Source of the DNA: Sisyra terminalis
Lineage: Eukaryota > Arthropoda > Insecta > Neuroptera > Sisyridae
DNA length: 64,000 nucleotides
Assembly (NCBI GenBank): GCA_958496175.1
Contig: OY292278.1
Location: 41,602,001-41,666,000 of the forward strand
Reading direction: 5' to 3'
Under the pieces are notes generated by a model. It worked only from the letters and a program-made list of their open reading frames with translations, was not told where the DNA came from and did not search any database. The position numbers and the translations under genes were made by a program. The number at the start of each line of letters is the position of its first letter. The stretch's first letter is position 1. Below, piece after piece: positions 49,444 through 62,276 of this stretch.

Positions 49444-52400
49444 ATGCGTCGTAAAAGTGAACGTAAATCAAAATCATCGCCCGAGAAAAAAACACCCGAG
49501 CCCGCAGCCCCGACCAGGCGATCTCATCGAAGACGCCGTCAAAAATCTGCGTCCAGTTCTCCAGAGCCGGTTGCTGCTGTTGCTGAACCTTTGCAGGCAG
49601 AAGAAGATGACAATAATGAAGAAGTTACAACGCCATCAGTAATGAGTGAGCAAGGTGATGTAAATAAACGTAGCAATTCGAATTCTGATGAAGAGCAGGA
49701 AGAAGCTCCGGTTTGGCAAGTAAAAACCACGGAAAACCAAACTGGAGAGATTCAAAAATTGAAAATTTGCCTCCAACGACCCTCGTCGACACCGGAACGT
49801 GTTGAACGCTCCTCACCCCGACAACAACGCAAACATCGCAGTGGAGACAGAAATACGTCTTCGGTAAGCCAAGACGATGATTCTTGTGGCGAAGACCTTC
49901 ATTTACGCAGTGGACGAAAATCCGGCGATCATGTAAAAACACGCCGATCTCGTTCCCGATACAATAAGGAAGATGAAATTGTCGATTCGTCCTCGGAAGA
50001 TAAAACTCTTGGTGCTACCACACTCGATCCCATCGAAATAAATGTTCAGATTGCATCTTCAACGGATAAACCAGAGACACCAAACGAAGCTTCAACCACC
50101 ACACCCACACCTGAAAACCGTACAAATTCACCACCAGAACAGGTAAGTAGTACAGATGTTGTAGATGAACAAAAAGCTGGAGAAGAGTCTAATGAGGAAG
50201 AAGTAGGTACCAGCGATCAAATCATTAACGAAGTTAAATCTCATCAATCTTCACCAGCTAAACATGATACTGGTGGTGGTGGTGATAATGATGAGGCTGA
50301 CGATAATCAAAAAGACGAAAGACTTAACGGTCCCGAAAGCACGTCCGAGATTGAACCCAACACTATACAAAACCATGAAAATAGCGTAGACACTTCTAAA
50401 TCAGACAATGAAGACAATTCTACCGAAAATAAAGAAACTAAAGAAGAAGAAAAAGAAACTGAAGAAGTAACACAAAGTAAAGAAATCACAAAAGTTGAAG
50501 AAGTGACAGAACATAAGGAAGTAATCGAAAGTACAGTAAAAGTAGAAAGTACTGAAAAAATCAAAGAAAAAGAAGAAGAATCCGTAGTTGTTGAAACTAA
50601 ACAGGAGTCATCTTCTGGTGCTGAAGTTGAAGATGATTCTTCTAAAAGTTCAGAACGATCTGAAGAAGTTAATCAGGAAGTTGAGAAAATGGAAACGGAA
50701 GAAAATCCCGCTAAGCTTGAGCGTGTACAGGAAAAAAAGGCAGAAGACATCACAATAAAGAAGGTATTTCTTTTTCTCTTTTAGTTTAGTAGTCAAAACT
50801 TTTATTAGAACAAAATATTTTAAACCAAATATTAAAATTAAGCTCACTTAGGGCCAGTATTTTCACAAATTTATACAAAGAATATTTACAAAGAACAGTG
50901 ATATGTGTAGAGTTAGTCTAATAGATAAATTCTTATCTATTTAATACCTATCTTAAGAATATGGCCTATCCATAAGCGAAAATACCGAACCCTAATATTA
51001 TAGTAGTAAAGATTTTCACTATATAACATGAGTGGAGGTGGATTCAAACTCTATTATATTCTTGAAATTTTATTTCTAAAATAATGACCAATAGAATTTA
51101 AAGGTCGTTTAGACTTTAGATCATTCTATTTAAAACGATGTAAAGAAATATTAAAAATACAAAACAAACCATAAGGTTTCAAAAAAAATGGATTAGTTTT
51201 TAAAATTGGATACTTATTATTTAAACTCTTAATCGATTTACAATAATTTTCTTTTAGGCTCCTGAACCTGAAAGTAGCGAAGAAGAAGAAAAACCCATAA
51301 CTAAACCAGTTCCAACAGTTCATGTCGTAAAAGAAAAGAAAAAAATAGAAATGCACACTGAAAGTGAAGCGTCAGTTGCTGATCCCAAACGTAAGAAACT
51401 CAAACTACGCGAAGTTATTTCGGATACTTTGAAAATGGATTCTCTGAAGCGATTATCTACTGAGCACTTACGTGAAATCTGTCCAGAACTAATTCTTGTA
51501 CCAGTTGAGGAACTTCGTCTAGAAGACGACGTTGAAGAAGCGCCAAAGAAAATGCGAAAAAAAAGTTACGATGACAAAAAAACTGTCACTTCATCGAAAG
51601 AATTAAACAATACACCCGTAACACCAACAACCACCAATCCTTTGCTAACAAACAGAAAAATTTCAATTGTCGGAGATGAAACCGACATTGTCCTTCAACG
51701 TCCCCCAAGTCCCCCAGAAAATGAACCTTCACCAATTTTGTACATAAAGAATTTAGTAAGACCCTTCACATTAAATCAACTTCGGGAGCTTTTATCAAGA
51801 ACTGGAACTATCAAAGACAATGGATTTTGGATAAATAAAATCAAATCTGAGTGTTACGTTGAATATGAATCACAAGAGTAAGTCTCAAACTTGTTAAACT
51901 TATAAAATTAATATTAATTAAATAAAAATTTATAGGCAAGCGGAAGAAACTCGGAATGCTCTACATGGTGTTCATTGGCCTGTTGCAAATGGACGACGTT
52001 TAGTCGTCGATTTTGGAACTCCTGAAGCCATGGAAAAGGCCCGAGCACCTGCAGATGTGGTGAAACCTTCAACTGACTCAAAACCTGATGTACCCCCATT
52101 GGCAGAAGTATTAACGATTTGATAGTTTCCCGAAATTGTTTTATTAATTAATTCCATTCCAGGCAACCCCCAAAGAGGAAGTAGCACCAGTCGATTGGCG
52201 TGAGGAACGGGAACGAGAGCGGCAGCGTCGGGAACAACGAGGAGTTCGAGAATGGGATGTCGGTAAGCAAGGACAACAGGACCGATCACCAAGTCCAGTG
52301 GCAGCAAAAAGACGGCATTCTTCTCCTTCAAGAAATGAATCACCGGGTAATAATATTAAATCATATTAATTAAGTCATTAAATATTTTATATTGATTTTA

Positions 52401-54709
52401 TTTATTTAGATCGAAAAGTACGTAAGAAGGATGATGTTCCAGCCAAATTGTTAGACGATTTATTTAGAAAAACAAAAGCGACTCCTTGTATTTATTGGCT
52501 TCCTTTATCAGCAGAAATGGTAAATATACAAATAGGCTGTTTGATTTTCAAGAAATGGTTTTAAATTGTTCCTGTAACAGTGGTTCTCTGTTTCATTCAA
52601 TGTTCCAATTTGGTGTATCGCTATAGTTATTTATACTAGATTTACTTACCAATGCTGAGGAATTGAGCTTAATTAGCTCCAAAATACAGCCCTTACTCGT
52701 TAATGATTTTTTTTTTCAATCATCAATCATAATCAAATACTAATTTATAAATTACTAGCCGATACCCGCGATTTAGTCAACTCAACATATAAACGTGCAT
52801 AAACAATGTTATTGATTAGTATTCCTAATTTTCAAGAAATACGTATCCTAATAATTTCAATTACTTACTTTTAAATAAAAATATTGCTCATCCCTTAAAA
52901 TGTCTTATAGCCCTTAAAATCGTACATATCTGTATGTATGACTAGCCTGTAGAACAAGGTTGTGAAACGGTCGATTGCAGACATTTTAGATAATTTTTTA
53001 GGTAAATTTCAATTCTTTTTATTGCAAATGTGTACTAAAAATTTACCAGACAATGAAAGTTAGAATTATACGTGCATCTATTCTACAACGGATATTATTG
53101 ATTCCCAAATAGTGCTTCTAATACTTTCTTCAACTCATTCTCTCTTTAAATTTATATTTGATTTTAATTTAATTCATTTTTCAAAGTCGATTGCTTATAA
53201 ATAAGAAAAAATATTGTCGATCATACAAGTATTAAGTTTGTCCACCCCTGCTGTAGACCATTGATTTAATAGAAAGATTTAATAGAATATTTGGAGAAAT
53301 AATCGTTATGAAACTATTATAATAAATATTATTTTTTACTGGCCGATTTTTGTTTAAATACAATTTAAATAACTGAATTCCCAGAACAAAACAAAACGAT
53401 GGATGATAGCACAAACCGTTTATTTATCGTTAACATTATAAATATACATATAAAAATGTATAACAGAATACTAGTTTGTGTCTAGAGATTTGTAAATCTT
53501 CCGTATACTACCATTTAATTCGTGAACTAATGATAGTACTCTACCCGTAGTGAATTGGGGCGTTTATATTTTTTTAAAAATAGCATTAAAAATAGCAAAT
53601 CATTGATTCTATAAATCGTTAAGGGTTTGTCGTTTTCGATCGAAAATTAAATTAAAAACAATTAAATACAACTGTTTATACAGTATATAAAATATATAGT
53701 GGTCTTATTAATGTTTATAATTTACTTTTGTAAGTTAAATAAATAAGATAAATAAGACCACAATATATTTTATATATTGTATAAACAGTATTACTGTTCA
53801 AAGTCAGCGAAAAACTATAATTTAGCTGGATATAAATTTTAGAAAAATAACTCTAGCTTCTTCAAAACTTCCAGTTCCGCAGTCCTGCTATTCCATTAAG
53901 AGAGGTTCTAGGAAAAAATAAGCTTCTTGAAAAGCGATCTTTTAGTTTAAATCACTTCTACTATTGGCTACTATAATTTTTAAATCTACAAATTTCAGCT
54001 CTAAAAACCTTCTTCAAACTAAATCTTCAGCTTATGTATCAGAATTCAAATGTTTAGTACAAGTGGTAGTACAATGTTTAGTACAGTCGGTGGCCAACTC
54101 AATTGATATTACGGGCCCCTTTGGAAATGCATCTAATTCCGTGGGTCATATATAACATTATATATTCCCAAATCTTCATATTAGATTTAGCTGCACTGTA
54201 GACAATTTTTAATATCTATATTGGTTTTTTTATATTTTGAGCATTATAAAATACATATATTTTGTAAAAGTGTTAATGAATCTCCTGGGCCGAAAAAAGG
54301 CGGGTCATGGATTGGCTACTCCTGGTTTATAATGATTAACTTGATATATCGGTATAGTTTTATTGAGGAATTGCGATATGTTTAATGTTTTTTTGCTCAT
54401 TTTTTTTTAGTTCCTGTAAATTGGAACTACTTGAAACTGAAGTCACTTCACCGTTTTACATATTAAATGTTTTTATAATGGCAACAATTTGAAATTATTT
54501 TTTGTTCTATGTATTATCAAATAGCCTGTTTTATTTTTTTCGGAAGGAAAAATGTATTCAAATTTAATATAATTTTTATTTTTTAGATTGCTATAAAAGA
54601 GGAGCAACGACGAAAACATATGGCGGAACATGAACGACGATTAGCTGAATTGCGACGATTAGAACGTACACGTCGTGCACCAGGACGTCGTGGCGGTCGA
54701 TATGACTGA
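49444..54709 (+). CDS. Acn: Acinus, RRM subunit of ASAP/exon junction complex
   Basis: Six exons, 49444-50763, 51258-51877, 51936-52107, 52163-52346, 52410-52519 and 54587-54709, join to 842 residues. Residues 1-440 are disordered: an Arg/Lys/Ser-rich start ([16 protein letters not shown]) then long Glu/Lys/Ser/Thr tracts. An RRM-like domain is at about 600-675 ([20 protein letters not shown]). An Arg/Glu-rich segment and the RSB motif follow at about 779-802 ([20 protein letters not shown]), which binds RNPS1 and SAP18. The C-terminus is basic and ends [12 protein letters not shown]. Acinus is the scaffold of the ASAP complex that joins spliced mRNA. No SAP domain is seen, as expected for the short forms. 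The ATG at 49444 was chosen because the frame upstream lacks another ATG. The last intron is 2.07 kb and carries repeats; the others except the first are short. Confidence 0.93.
52520..54586. other. Repeat-bearing last intron of Acinus
   Basis: 53671-53790 is a short palindrome (CTGTTTATACAGTATATAAA against TTTATATATTGTATAAACAG with ACTGTTCAAAGTCAGCGAAAA), a deleted member of the GATTGCCAAGCAATC family. Around 52755, CTAGCCGATACCCGCGAT resembles a common insect retroelement end, with low confidence. The rest is plain AT-rich intron. Confidence 0.5.
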
Positions 54710-56113
54710 CGACGTAGAAATTATCAGTTTCGTCATTAGTTGCGTCGAGATAATTTTCTTTCATTCAAACAAAATAATTCAGAGGCCCTAACAATCAGTC
54801 TAACCGATGTGTCTCGCTTTATTTTCCTGGGTATTTTTTTTTCAACGATATTTTGTGCAAATCAAAATGCTCCATTTCTTTTCTCTTTCGTATCTTTAGG
54901 AATTCACTTGAGGATAATAATCGATTTTTTTCAATCTTTAAATGTTGTTTGGTTACTGTTTCTTTTTTTTCTTCTTAGGCCATTTAGAGTTATCATTTCT
55001 CTATTATTTTTTTTTTCTAACGAAAAGTTAATTTTGTTAATGTCTTGAAATTTAAAATACCCTTCTAAAGTCAAAATTATTTTTCACTTTATATTTTATT
55101 TGATTATTATGTATATAATAGAGTCACTTTTTTATATAATAAGAAAAGTTTAAACATTTAGGTATAAATTACGTGTAGGAAAGTATTAAATCAAGTTTAG
55201 TTTCCCCTCCCCCCCAAAAAAAAAACTTCTTCTCCATAGGAACATTTTTTAAGGACGTTTATATGTGCGAATGATCAAATCCATGAATGTTTTGTGAATG
55301 AAAGGGAATGAGACATCTATTTCTAGGTATTCGTGCACACACACATCAGTGGAAATTACTTAGAAATGATTTATCAAATGTAATTTTAATCCGAAAACCC
55401 ATAATTGTTACAAATGCGATGGCAACTGTACGGACACATACCAAAAGTGGACAAAAGAAAATCACTAATGGAACCAAAAAAAAAATAAATAAATAAAAAA
55501 TTGCTGCTCTACATCAATTTTTGATTAAAAAAAATATGAAAAAATCAATCATTCACATGGAAATTGTTCAAAACACCACAACCAAGCTCACTGAAAAAAT
55601 GTTTTGGATTTGTTAATTCGTTTTTTGGACGAAACGAACAGGAATGATCTTGTACTTGAAAAATAAATGGGAAGAATAAAAAATCACCATTTTTATACAT
55701 AATTTTCTGTATTATTTATTAAGAAAATTTTTGTTTTGTCACTTTTACAGAGTTGATGAAAAAATTCTTTTTGTTAAACTTATTATTGAATGTTTCTACA
55801 AATAAAAAGAAAATTATGAATTTACGTCTTGTCGGTCTTGTCTCTCTTTTTGTTTACTTAAACTAAATCTGGATCCGTTTCACTAAAATAGAAAAATCAT
55901 TTAACCGTTACGATCTCAATGTTTTGAGCTTTTTAATGCGATTTCATATTCCAAATCTTTGAACGCTACATGTCCTACAAGACGTTTTTTATCGAAAACA
56001 AGCCTTATACAATTTCAAAATTATTCTGGCACTAATTTTTCTGTTACATTTTGAATTATTAACGCAAAATTGAAATCATACAATTCATGAAATGTTTGTT
56101 AAATCATTGGTTT
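54710..56113. other. Acinus 3'UTR and intergenic DNA
   Basis: AATAAATAAATAAA at about 55484-55497 and GAAAAATAAATGGG near 55660 are possible polyadenylation signals for Acinus. The remainder is AT-rich with no recognised element. Confidence 0.4.
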
Positions 56114-56253
56114 TTAAGCAGACCATTCACGCTGCGACTGGTGGTCCGACTTTCGAAGTTGGATCTTAAGTCGGACCGTGAATGGTGTTGGAAGTTGGAT
56201 GTCTAGTCAGATCATTTAGGCGATCCAACTAGCAGTACTGCAAGTCGCTTTAA
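56114..56253. mobile_element. TTAAGCAG MITE, copy 4 (internally deleted)
   Basis: Left end TTAAGCAGACCATTCACGCT, then GGTGGTCCGACTTTCGAAGT and GGCGATCCAACTAGCAGTAC as in copy 2. The right terminal repeat is truncated to AAGTCGCTTTAA. Confidence 0.7.
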
Positions 56254-57180
56254 AGTTAATGATTTTGGTTTTTGGCGAGAATATTATTGCCTATACATCG
56301 GGCGCATTACTTGTATGGAATAATTGGGTTTTTACGGTTGTCTTGCTTTGTTTCCTTGATTATGATATTATTCAAGTAGATCAATAAAACGATCATTTAT
56401 TGGTACTACTGACAAAGTACTAGAGACAACCGATACAACCATTTTCTTGGTATTATTCTCTTTTGAACCACAACTTCACGAAATTTTGGCTTCATATAAA
56501 ATACTTTTATTATATAAAAGTAATGTCTTTGCAAAAATTAAAACTATTTCATGAATTGCACAATTTTTTATTATCTTTACAAAAAGGTTTTTCATAGGAT
56601 CATAGAGATATTAACAGAATAGATTCGTAAAGTTAACCGAAAAGACCTAAGGGAAAGATACAATATATCTGTGATACCAATTTATGTCTCTTCTAAATTA
56701 ACACCTTTGTCTTTACAATTCTACTCTTTAATAATCTCTATGATCTTCTTGGATAACCAATGAAAATTGCAAGTGGAGATTTTGATTTCTTCTTGAGTTT
56801 TTATTCTTCATATTATAAAGTACTAAATCTGACCGATTTTTATGAGCTTTATGTTAAAAAGTCACTAACTTATTGGTTTTTTTCATAAATGTTTGGTGCT
56901 ATTCTTTATTAAAAATCTATTTTATCCCATGCTGTCGATATGGATAGGGAATCATTGAAATCAGGATGACCACAGATGTATCGGCCTTAAACTGTAGCAG
57001 CCAATAGCAACTAACGATTTACTACTTGGAATTGTTACTATATGAGATCGCCAATTGGTGACCTTTGAGAAGTTCATGTATTTTAATGCTTTAAAGACTC
57101 TAGTTACCCATAATTTTATGCCCGCAAATCGTTTTATATAAACCCGCCGCTGGGTCAGTGATAAAAGTATTGGAATTGGT

Positions 57181-57370
57181 ATACTTTAGACCGGCAATTA
57201 GGCAACGTTTAATTTTCTCTAATTGGTGTTTGTTTTTAACTCAATTCGCGAATAATGAGCAATCAAGCAATAATGACTGTAGCAATAATAAATTGACCGA
57301 TTTATTCGCGAATTGATTTAAAAAGAAAATAGAGAATAAGGCGTTGCCAGATTGTACCGGTCTAAAGTAT
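57181..57370. mobile_element. Palindromic MITE, TTCGCGAA family, copy 3
   Basis: The ends ATACTTTAGACCGGCAAT and the complement of TTGTACCGGTCTAAAGTAT are inverted, with GGCAACG/CGTTGCC and two ATTCGCGAAT cores inside. The termini differ from the other two copies, so this is a subfamily. Confidence 0.65.
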
Positions 57371-57572
57371 ATTTATACCAAAGTATTGGTGTTGTTTTCA
57401 ATTTTTACATGTATTATGGAAAATTCTAAGTAATAAAATTTTGAAGAATATATATTGTTATCTTAAAAAATTTGAGGATCTTTGCTTTAATTCTTTTATG
57501 TCCATAAAATTGGGCATAGAAGTTACAGGTTGAAAGTAAAGCCTTATGGTTGTTAAATGATCAAAAGTGGTA

Positions 57573-58000
57573 AGCTAAGTGTAATAGTGGCCGAGTGGTT
57601 AAGGTGAGCGCTCTAAAAGTGTTAGGTTTGAATTTTGTAACGAGCAAATTTTCGATATTTCTCGATTTACGAATTTTATTGACCCTAGAGTTACTAAAAT
57701 CCTTAATGGTTATAAAGCGACGGTAAAAAGTAACAAGTTCTGGGTTTGAATCTCGTGACGAGCAAATTTTTTAATATTTCTCGATTCACGGATTATTATT
57801 AACCCTAGAGTCATTTAAGACTTCAGCAGTTTTTAAGTGACGGTAAATCAATGGATAAAAACTGATGGTAAAACTTCAAAATGTTAAAATTTTCAATATG
57901 GCTTCTGGGTTTAAGTCTCGTGACTAGAAAATCAATTTCTTAGTTTACGGGATTTGAATGAACCCTATAGTCACTTGGAACCCTACATATGGTTCTCAAG
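57573..58000 (+). mobile_element. SINE copy 4 with tandemly repeated box-B/body units
   Basis: A head (GTGGCCGAGTGGTTAAGG) and body with CAAATTTTCGATATTTCTCG, CCCTAGAGTTACTAAAAT and GCGACGGTAAA occupy 57585-57730. A second body preceded by its own box B (GGGTTTGAATC) spans about 57742-57850. A third, more decayed unit (GGGTTTAAGTCTCGTGACTA) runs to about 57985. Unit length is roughly 150 bases. Confidence 0.65.
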
Positions 58001-58713
58001 CAATTATAAAAAACTCAAATTCAAGTCGTTAAACCTTTAACTGCAATTTTCATTAGTTGATCGGTGAAAACCTCTTGAATTCTCTCTAAAAAAAGCAAAT
58101 TAATCTAAAAGCTACAATAAAAACCAAAGTTATTATCAAAAAACAATTCTATTTGAACATGAAAAAAATGTCTTTTATACAAAAATTGAATACAATAAGG
58201 TCTCACAAATTGGGATTTATTTCATTACAAAAAAAATTCTCAGTTTAAAACAAATAGCTACAATTGTCTAGCACAATCTATTTGGCTGGAAAATTTGCTT
58301 AGCAATATAATCTAATTGATTAGAGAGGGTTTGCGGTGCCCCAATTATCGCGACCCAATTGTAACGAAGGTATTATGTATATGTTTAGATGAAATTGGAT
58401 GAAACTATTAATGTAATTATATTTTATTTTGAACACAATTGTCATGCAGAACCCTTAAAAGACTAGAATATTTCATTGGCTAAATGTTAAAATTTTCAAT
58501 AATCGAAGGCGAGATTTTTGAAAATATAAATTAATAATATATATAAATATTTGTCTTAAGATGTGATTGTTCCATTAGTTAAAGATAAAAAAGATATTTG
58601 AATATGTGACGATGAACTCGATGATAAATTGCGCTGATTTCCTCAGTGTATAATAATTCTCTTTAAAATCTACAACAGTTTTTCTGTGTTCAACACAAAA
58701 AACATATATATCA

Positions 58714-61700
58714 CTAAAGTCGCGTTGTCCTATTGTAACAGCTAGGAAAAAGTCACAAATTTTCAATTAGTGCTACTGTCTAGAAATTTACGCTAGTAAG
58801 GAATTCGCTAAGGGATGAATGGAGGGATTGAAACTCACCTGTCCAATAATCGCCGTTTTAACTCTGGCGGATACGTGACATAAATATAGTGTTCATTGTA
58901 CTCATCAGGCGATTGTATTGGCGTTGGCGGATCCAAATCTCCAACCATTTGGTGTGGAATTCTGCTCGGTGAGGAGGGTGCCGTTCCCGAACTTGTACTC
59001 ACACTAGTTCCATCATCTCCACTGTAAGTATTAAGAAAAAAATTACTTAAGTTTTTGGGAAAAACCTTTTGGCGAACTAGCTATAGGGTTTTATTAAGGG
59101 GGAAGGGGATACTAGTGGATTTAGATTTTAAATCAGAGGTACAGTTGAGATCTACTTAGGATTGGTTCCAATACGTTAACGTAATAAATCTTATTAAAAA
59201 AATTTTTTGTCCTAGATCAAAAAATTATGACCATCCATTGGGTCATGACCCTAATAACTCCTTCTCCCTGATCGCCCTTGAGGGGCGATTGGATTAATTG
59301 TATTAAAAATTAAGTAAATCTTTAAAAAAATTATGCAAATTTTTTTCATACAGGGTTTTTATTTGAATCTAGATGGAAAAATTGTTCGAATAAAATCAAT
59401 TTCGATTTTTCCGCTAACTTTGAACAGTTTTACTGTTTATACATTACATGAAATATATTGTTGTCTCATTTATGTAAGTAATATAATTTACAAAAATAAA
59501 TTATAAACATAAAGGGTATGGAATCAAAACATTTAGAAAAATAATGAATTGTCTTTAAAAAAATTCCTTTGTTATGCAAAAATTCATTCAAATAATAATA
59601 TTTTTCTTACACTTAACTCTAATTACTGCACGGCAGGTGGTCATAGGTGTAATGTGAGAACAGCACCCTACCGTGCAATAATTAGAGCTAATAAAAGTAT
59701 ATTATTATTTGAATGAATTATTGCAGAAAAAAAAAATTTTAAAGACAATTTCTTAATTTTCTATTATTTTTGCTTCGACACCTCTTCAATTAGGCGCCCC
59801 GGGAAGTCGCCCGACTTGGCCTTCCCTTTATTCAACCCTTAATGATTGTTACCAAATTAAAAAAAAAAGTTTGAAATGCGTATTAAAATGTTTGATATCT
59901 TGTATGAACTTCATTACGTCATTAAGTTTCATTCTAATGATATGTATAGGCAACCCGTTGGACACACGTGTATTGTTGGAGGTTTACCGTTTTTATAATA
60001 GGGTACCACCATTGTCCGTTTTACCATTAATTTTAAATTTTACTACTAAAAAAAATAAAATCAAAAAAACAGGTTTTTTTGAAATACTCGAAAAACATTT
60101 GAGATAAGAAGCTGATAATTTGGTTAAATTTTTTTTATTCTGTATCAAAACGATTCCCTGAGTTTGAATCGAAAAAGTCGTGGGGGCGGTTTTCCCATAC
60201 CCAAATCTTGCTATACCCTTTGAACAAAAGTTCAAACAAATGAATTATTGACGTATTGCTCAGATATGTACTTCGATTGCCAAGCAAACTTTATCAGGGA
60301 TCATCAAGTGATGTTGGATCGATCCGTAACTGCTATATGAAGAGATCAATCCGTGATTACTTTGTGTCTCATCACATAGCGATTATGGAGCGATCCAATG
60401 TTACTTAATGACCACTAAAGATGATTGCTTGGCAATCGAAATACGTATCTAGGCAATCCGTCAATAGTTTTGTTCAAATGTATGTTAATAGTTTACTTTT
60501 GTAAATTATTTTATATAAATAAGACCACAATATATTAACAATATATATAAACTTTTCGGATAAGTCTTCAGAATAAGACTATTTTATTTGGACAAATATA
60601 TCCACATTTTCACCGGGGAAAAAATACTTACTCAAACAGAACCCATACAATATAGTAACATAGACACAATCCCAAAGACAGGATCATAACGGTTAAAAAT
60701 AGCAGTCCCCAGGGAAACGATCGACCATCGTTCGCATTGTGATCCTCCCAGTATCGATCGCAGGTCAAAAACCAACAAACCGCCCTGTTCAATTCCTCTT
60801 CAATTTGTTGAAAATCCTCCACGCTGAGTTGCACCAACAATCCAGCGATGCAGTCCCGTACTAAAATTTCACATCGAATTTTCAATTTGTGGAGTTCTTC
60901 CGGTTTACAATTGGCTTTTAGCTCGGTTAGGTATTGATGTTGTCGATCTACTGGCGGTAATGTTGAATCGACTAGATCACTTTTTCCACATTCGGTTCCA
61001 CTGGATGATTTACCCTCAGTTTTGTTGTTTGGTTCTACAAAAAATTTGCTTAGTGAAAGTTTATGATTATAGAACGGTGGGTGTACCGTCTTCTGGTTTT
61101 GGAACTGATTCGTTTTCTGAGTGTAAACCACATCGTCGATGGTGGTGGGCGCCTCTTATGATTGTTGATGATGTTTTTTGTGGTTTATCCCGTTTGTGGA
61201 TTTTTGCCAAATCTCGAGTGTTTCCTCCGGGATTAACTGCTACGGCCGTTCGATAAGCAGTGGCTTCTCTCCAAATTTCAACATCTGTGTTTGGAGCATT
61301 TGGGTCTAGTAGTCCTGCAGTAATTGCATCTTGAGACATTAACACTTCACAGCGCATTATATCGCAGTAATCAGCCAAACAAACGGCATCTTCAGCCATG
61401 TTAATCATGCCTTTGTGCCGTGCATCGAAGTGCATATCAAGATGCTGTTCTTCAAAGAACGATTTGCCACAAATTCCACACGTCCACTGCGTGGCTCTGT
61501 GTTTTTGTTTAACAGCCTAAAAAGCCTATTTTAGCTAATTTCTTTTAATCTCATTGTTACGTTACCTCTTGTGGTGCGTAAACATCTCGAGCTGCATGGA
61601 ATGGACAATCGATCGGAAGGGTAACCCCATGCCGAGCCAACACCGGAGTCCATTTACTCGTAATTATTTTACGAACAAGTCGGGCACTATCTCGGGGACA

Positions 61701-61787
61701 TGATATTTTAAATACAGAAGGTCCTGGCCAGGGAACTTGTAACGCCAATACTAACAGCCCGAGCACCTTAACGCAAATAAATTTCAT
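58714..61787 (-). CDS. Single-pass membrane protein with luminal C2H2 finger, uncharacterised
   Basis: Five exons, 61787-61566, 61516-61087, 61034-60632, 59021-58839 and 58741-58714, join to 421 residues. Residues 1-20 form a signal peptide (KVLGLLVLALQVPWPGPS). A Cys-containing region follows (ISCPRDSARLVRKIITSKW). One C2H2 finger has Cys 87 and 90, His 103 and 108. Conserved-looking CLADYCDIMRC and LKIRCEILVRDCIAGLL segments come next. A membrane span sits at about 325-350 (WGLLFLTVMILSLGLCLCYY), then a 70-residue Ser/Pro/Asp-rich cytosolic tail (YNEHYIYVTYPPELKRRLLD). A zinc finger on the luminal side is unusual. I recall similar uncharacterised secretory proteins in other eukaryotes but cannot name the family. 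The last 9-residue exon is the weakest part. One intron is only 52 bp; the next is 1.6 kb and full of repeats. Confidence 0.82.
59405..60556. mobile_element. GATTGCCAAGCAATC MITE split by another element
   Basis: The left part 59405-59514 (CTTTGAACAGTTTTACTGTT) and right part 60223-60556 (AACAAAAGTTCAAACAAATG ... GATTGCTTGGCAATCGAAAT) belong to one palindromic family. They are separated by 59515-60222, whose ends GGGTATGG and CTATACCC are inverted. That insert contains a further palindrome, 59538-59758 (TTCATTCAAATAATAATATT against its complement). The whole lies in intron 3 of the C2H2 membrane protein gene. Confidence 0.65.
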
Positions 61788-62276
61788 TAATTTCCCAGCA
61801 CGGCCACCAATTATTCAATTGATTTTTGTGTACAAAAAATTAAAATCCATGAAAAAGCTTAAATTGTCAGTGCTGTTAATCTGTGGGGATGTGCTTGCGT
61901 GTGCGAAATGATCTAGGAAAATACCTCCAAGTTGAAATATTTGGTCCTCATTCATAACTTTTATAAAACGACGACTACGAGTCGTCGTTTCGACACATCT
62001 TATTCTAAAATTTCTAAATTTGTCCTTAAAAATCCCGTTTTTCTTTCTCTCGTATTTTCCACGTCAGTGTGGACGCCTAAATTTTCCCCTAGGATAGTTC
62101 GATATGGTGCGCAAATAAGGGATGAAAATGCGTCTATACTAATGTCCCATATGGGGGAAAACTTGGACTAGAAAAACATCCTAACAACGCGCTTGCGCGT
62201 TAAAACCATTACGAGGAAATTGAAAAGGAAAAACAAGTTCGTTAAAAAAACATTTATTCAATACATTTTTAATGAA
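61788..62276. other. Short intergenic region between the C2H2 gene and Nprl3
   Basis: It should contain the C2H2 gene promoter (read leftwards) and the end of the Nprl3 3'UTR. The genes are co-oriented, 489 bases apart between start and stop codons. TACGAGTCGTCGTTTCGAC near 61976 includes an ACGACGACTA...AGTCGTCGT inverted repeat. Confidence 0.4.

Noticed and set aside
53671..53790. A microRNA hairpin in the Acinus intron
   Set aside because: The palindrome matches the ends of a MITE family found several times in the window; no independent reason to call a miRNA.
55484..55497. AATAAATAAATAAA as a short tandem repeat of interest
   Set aside because: More simply explained as polyadenylation signals in AT-rich 3'UTR.
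61067..61131. C2H2 gene reading on to the stop at 61067
   Set aside because: A 52 bp intron (GTACAC...TTTTTTTGTAG) restores a long frame containing the membrane span.
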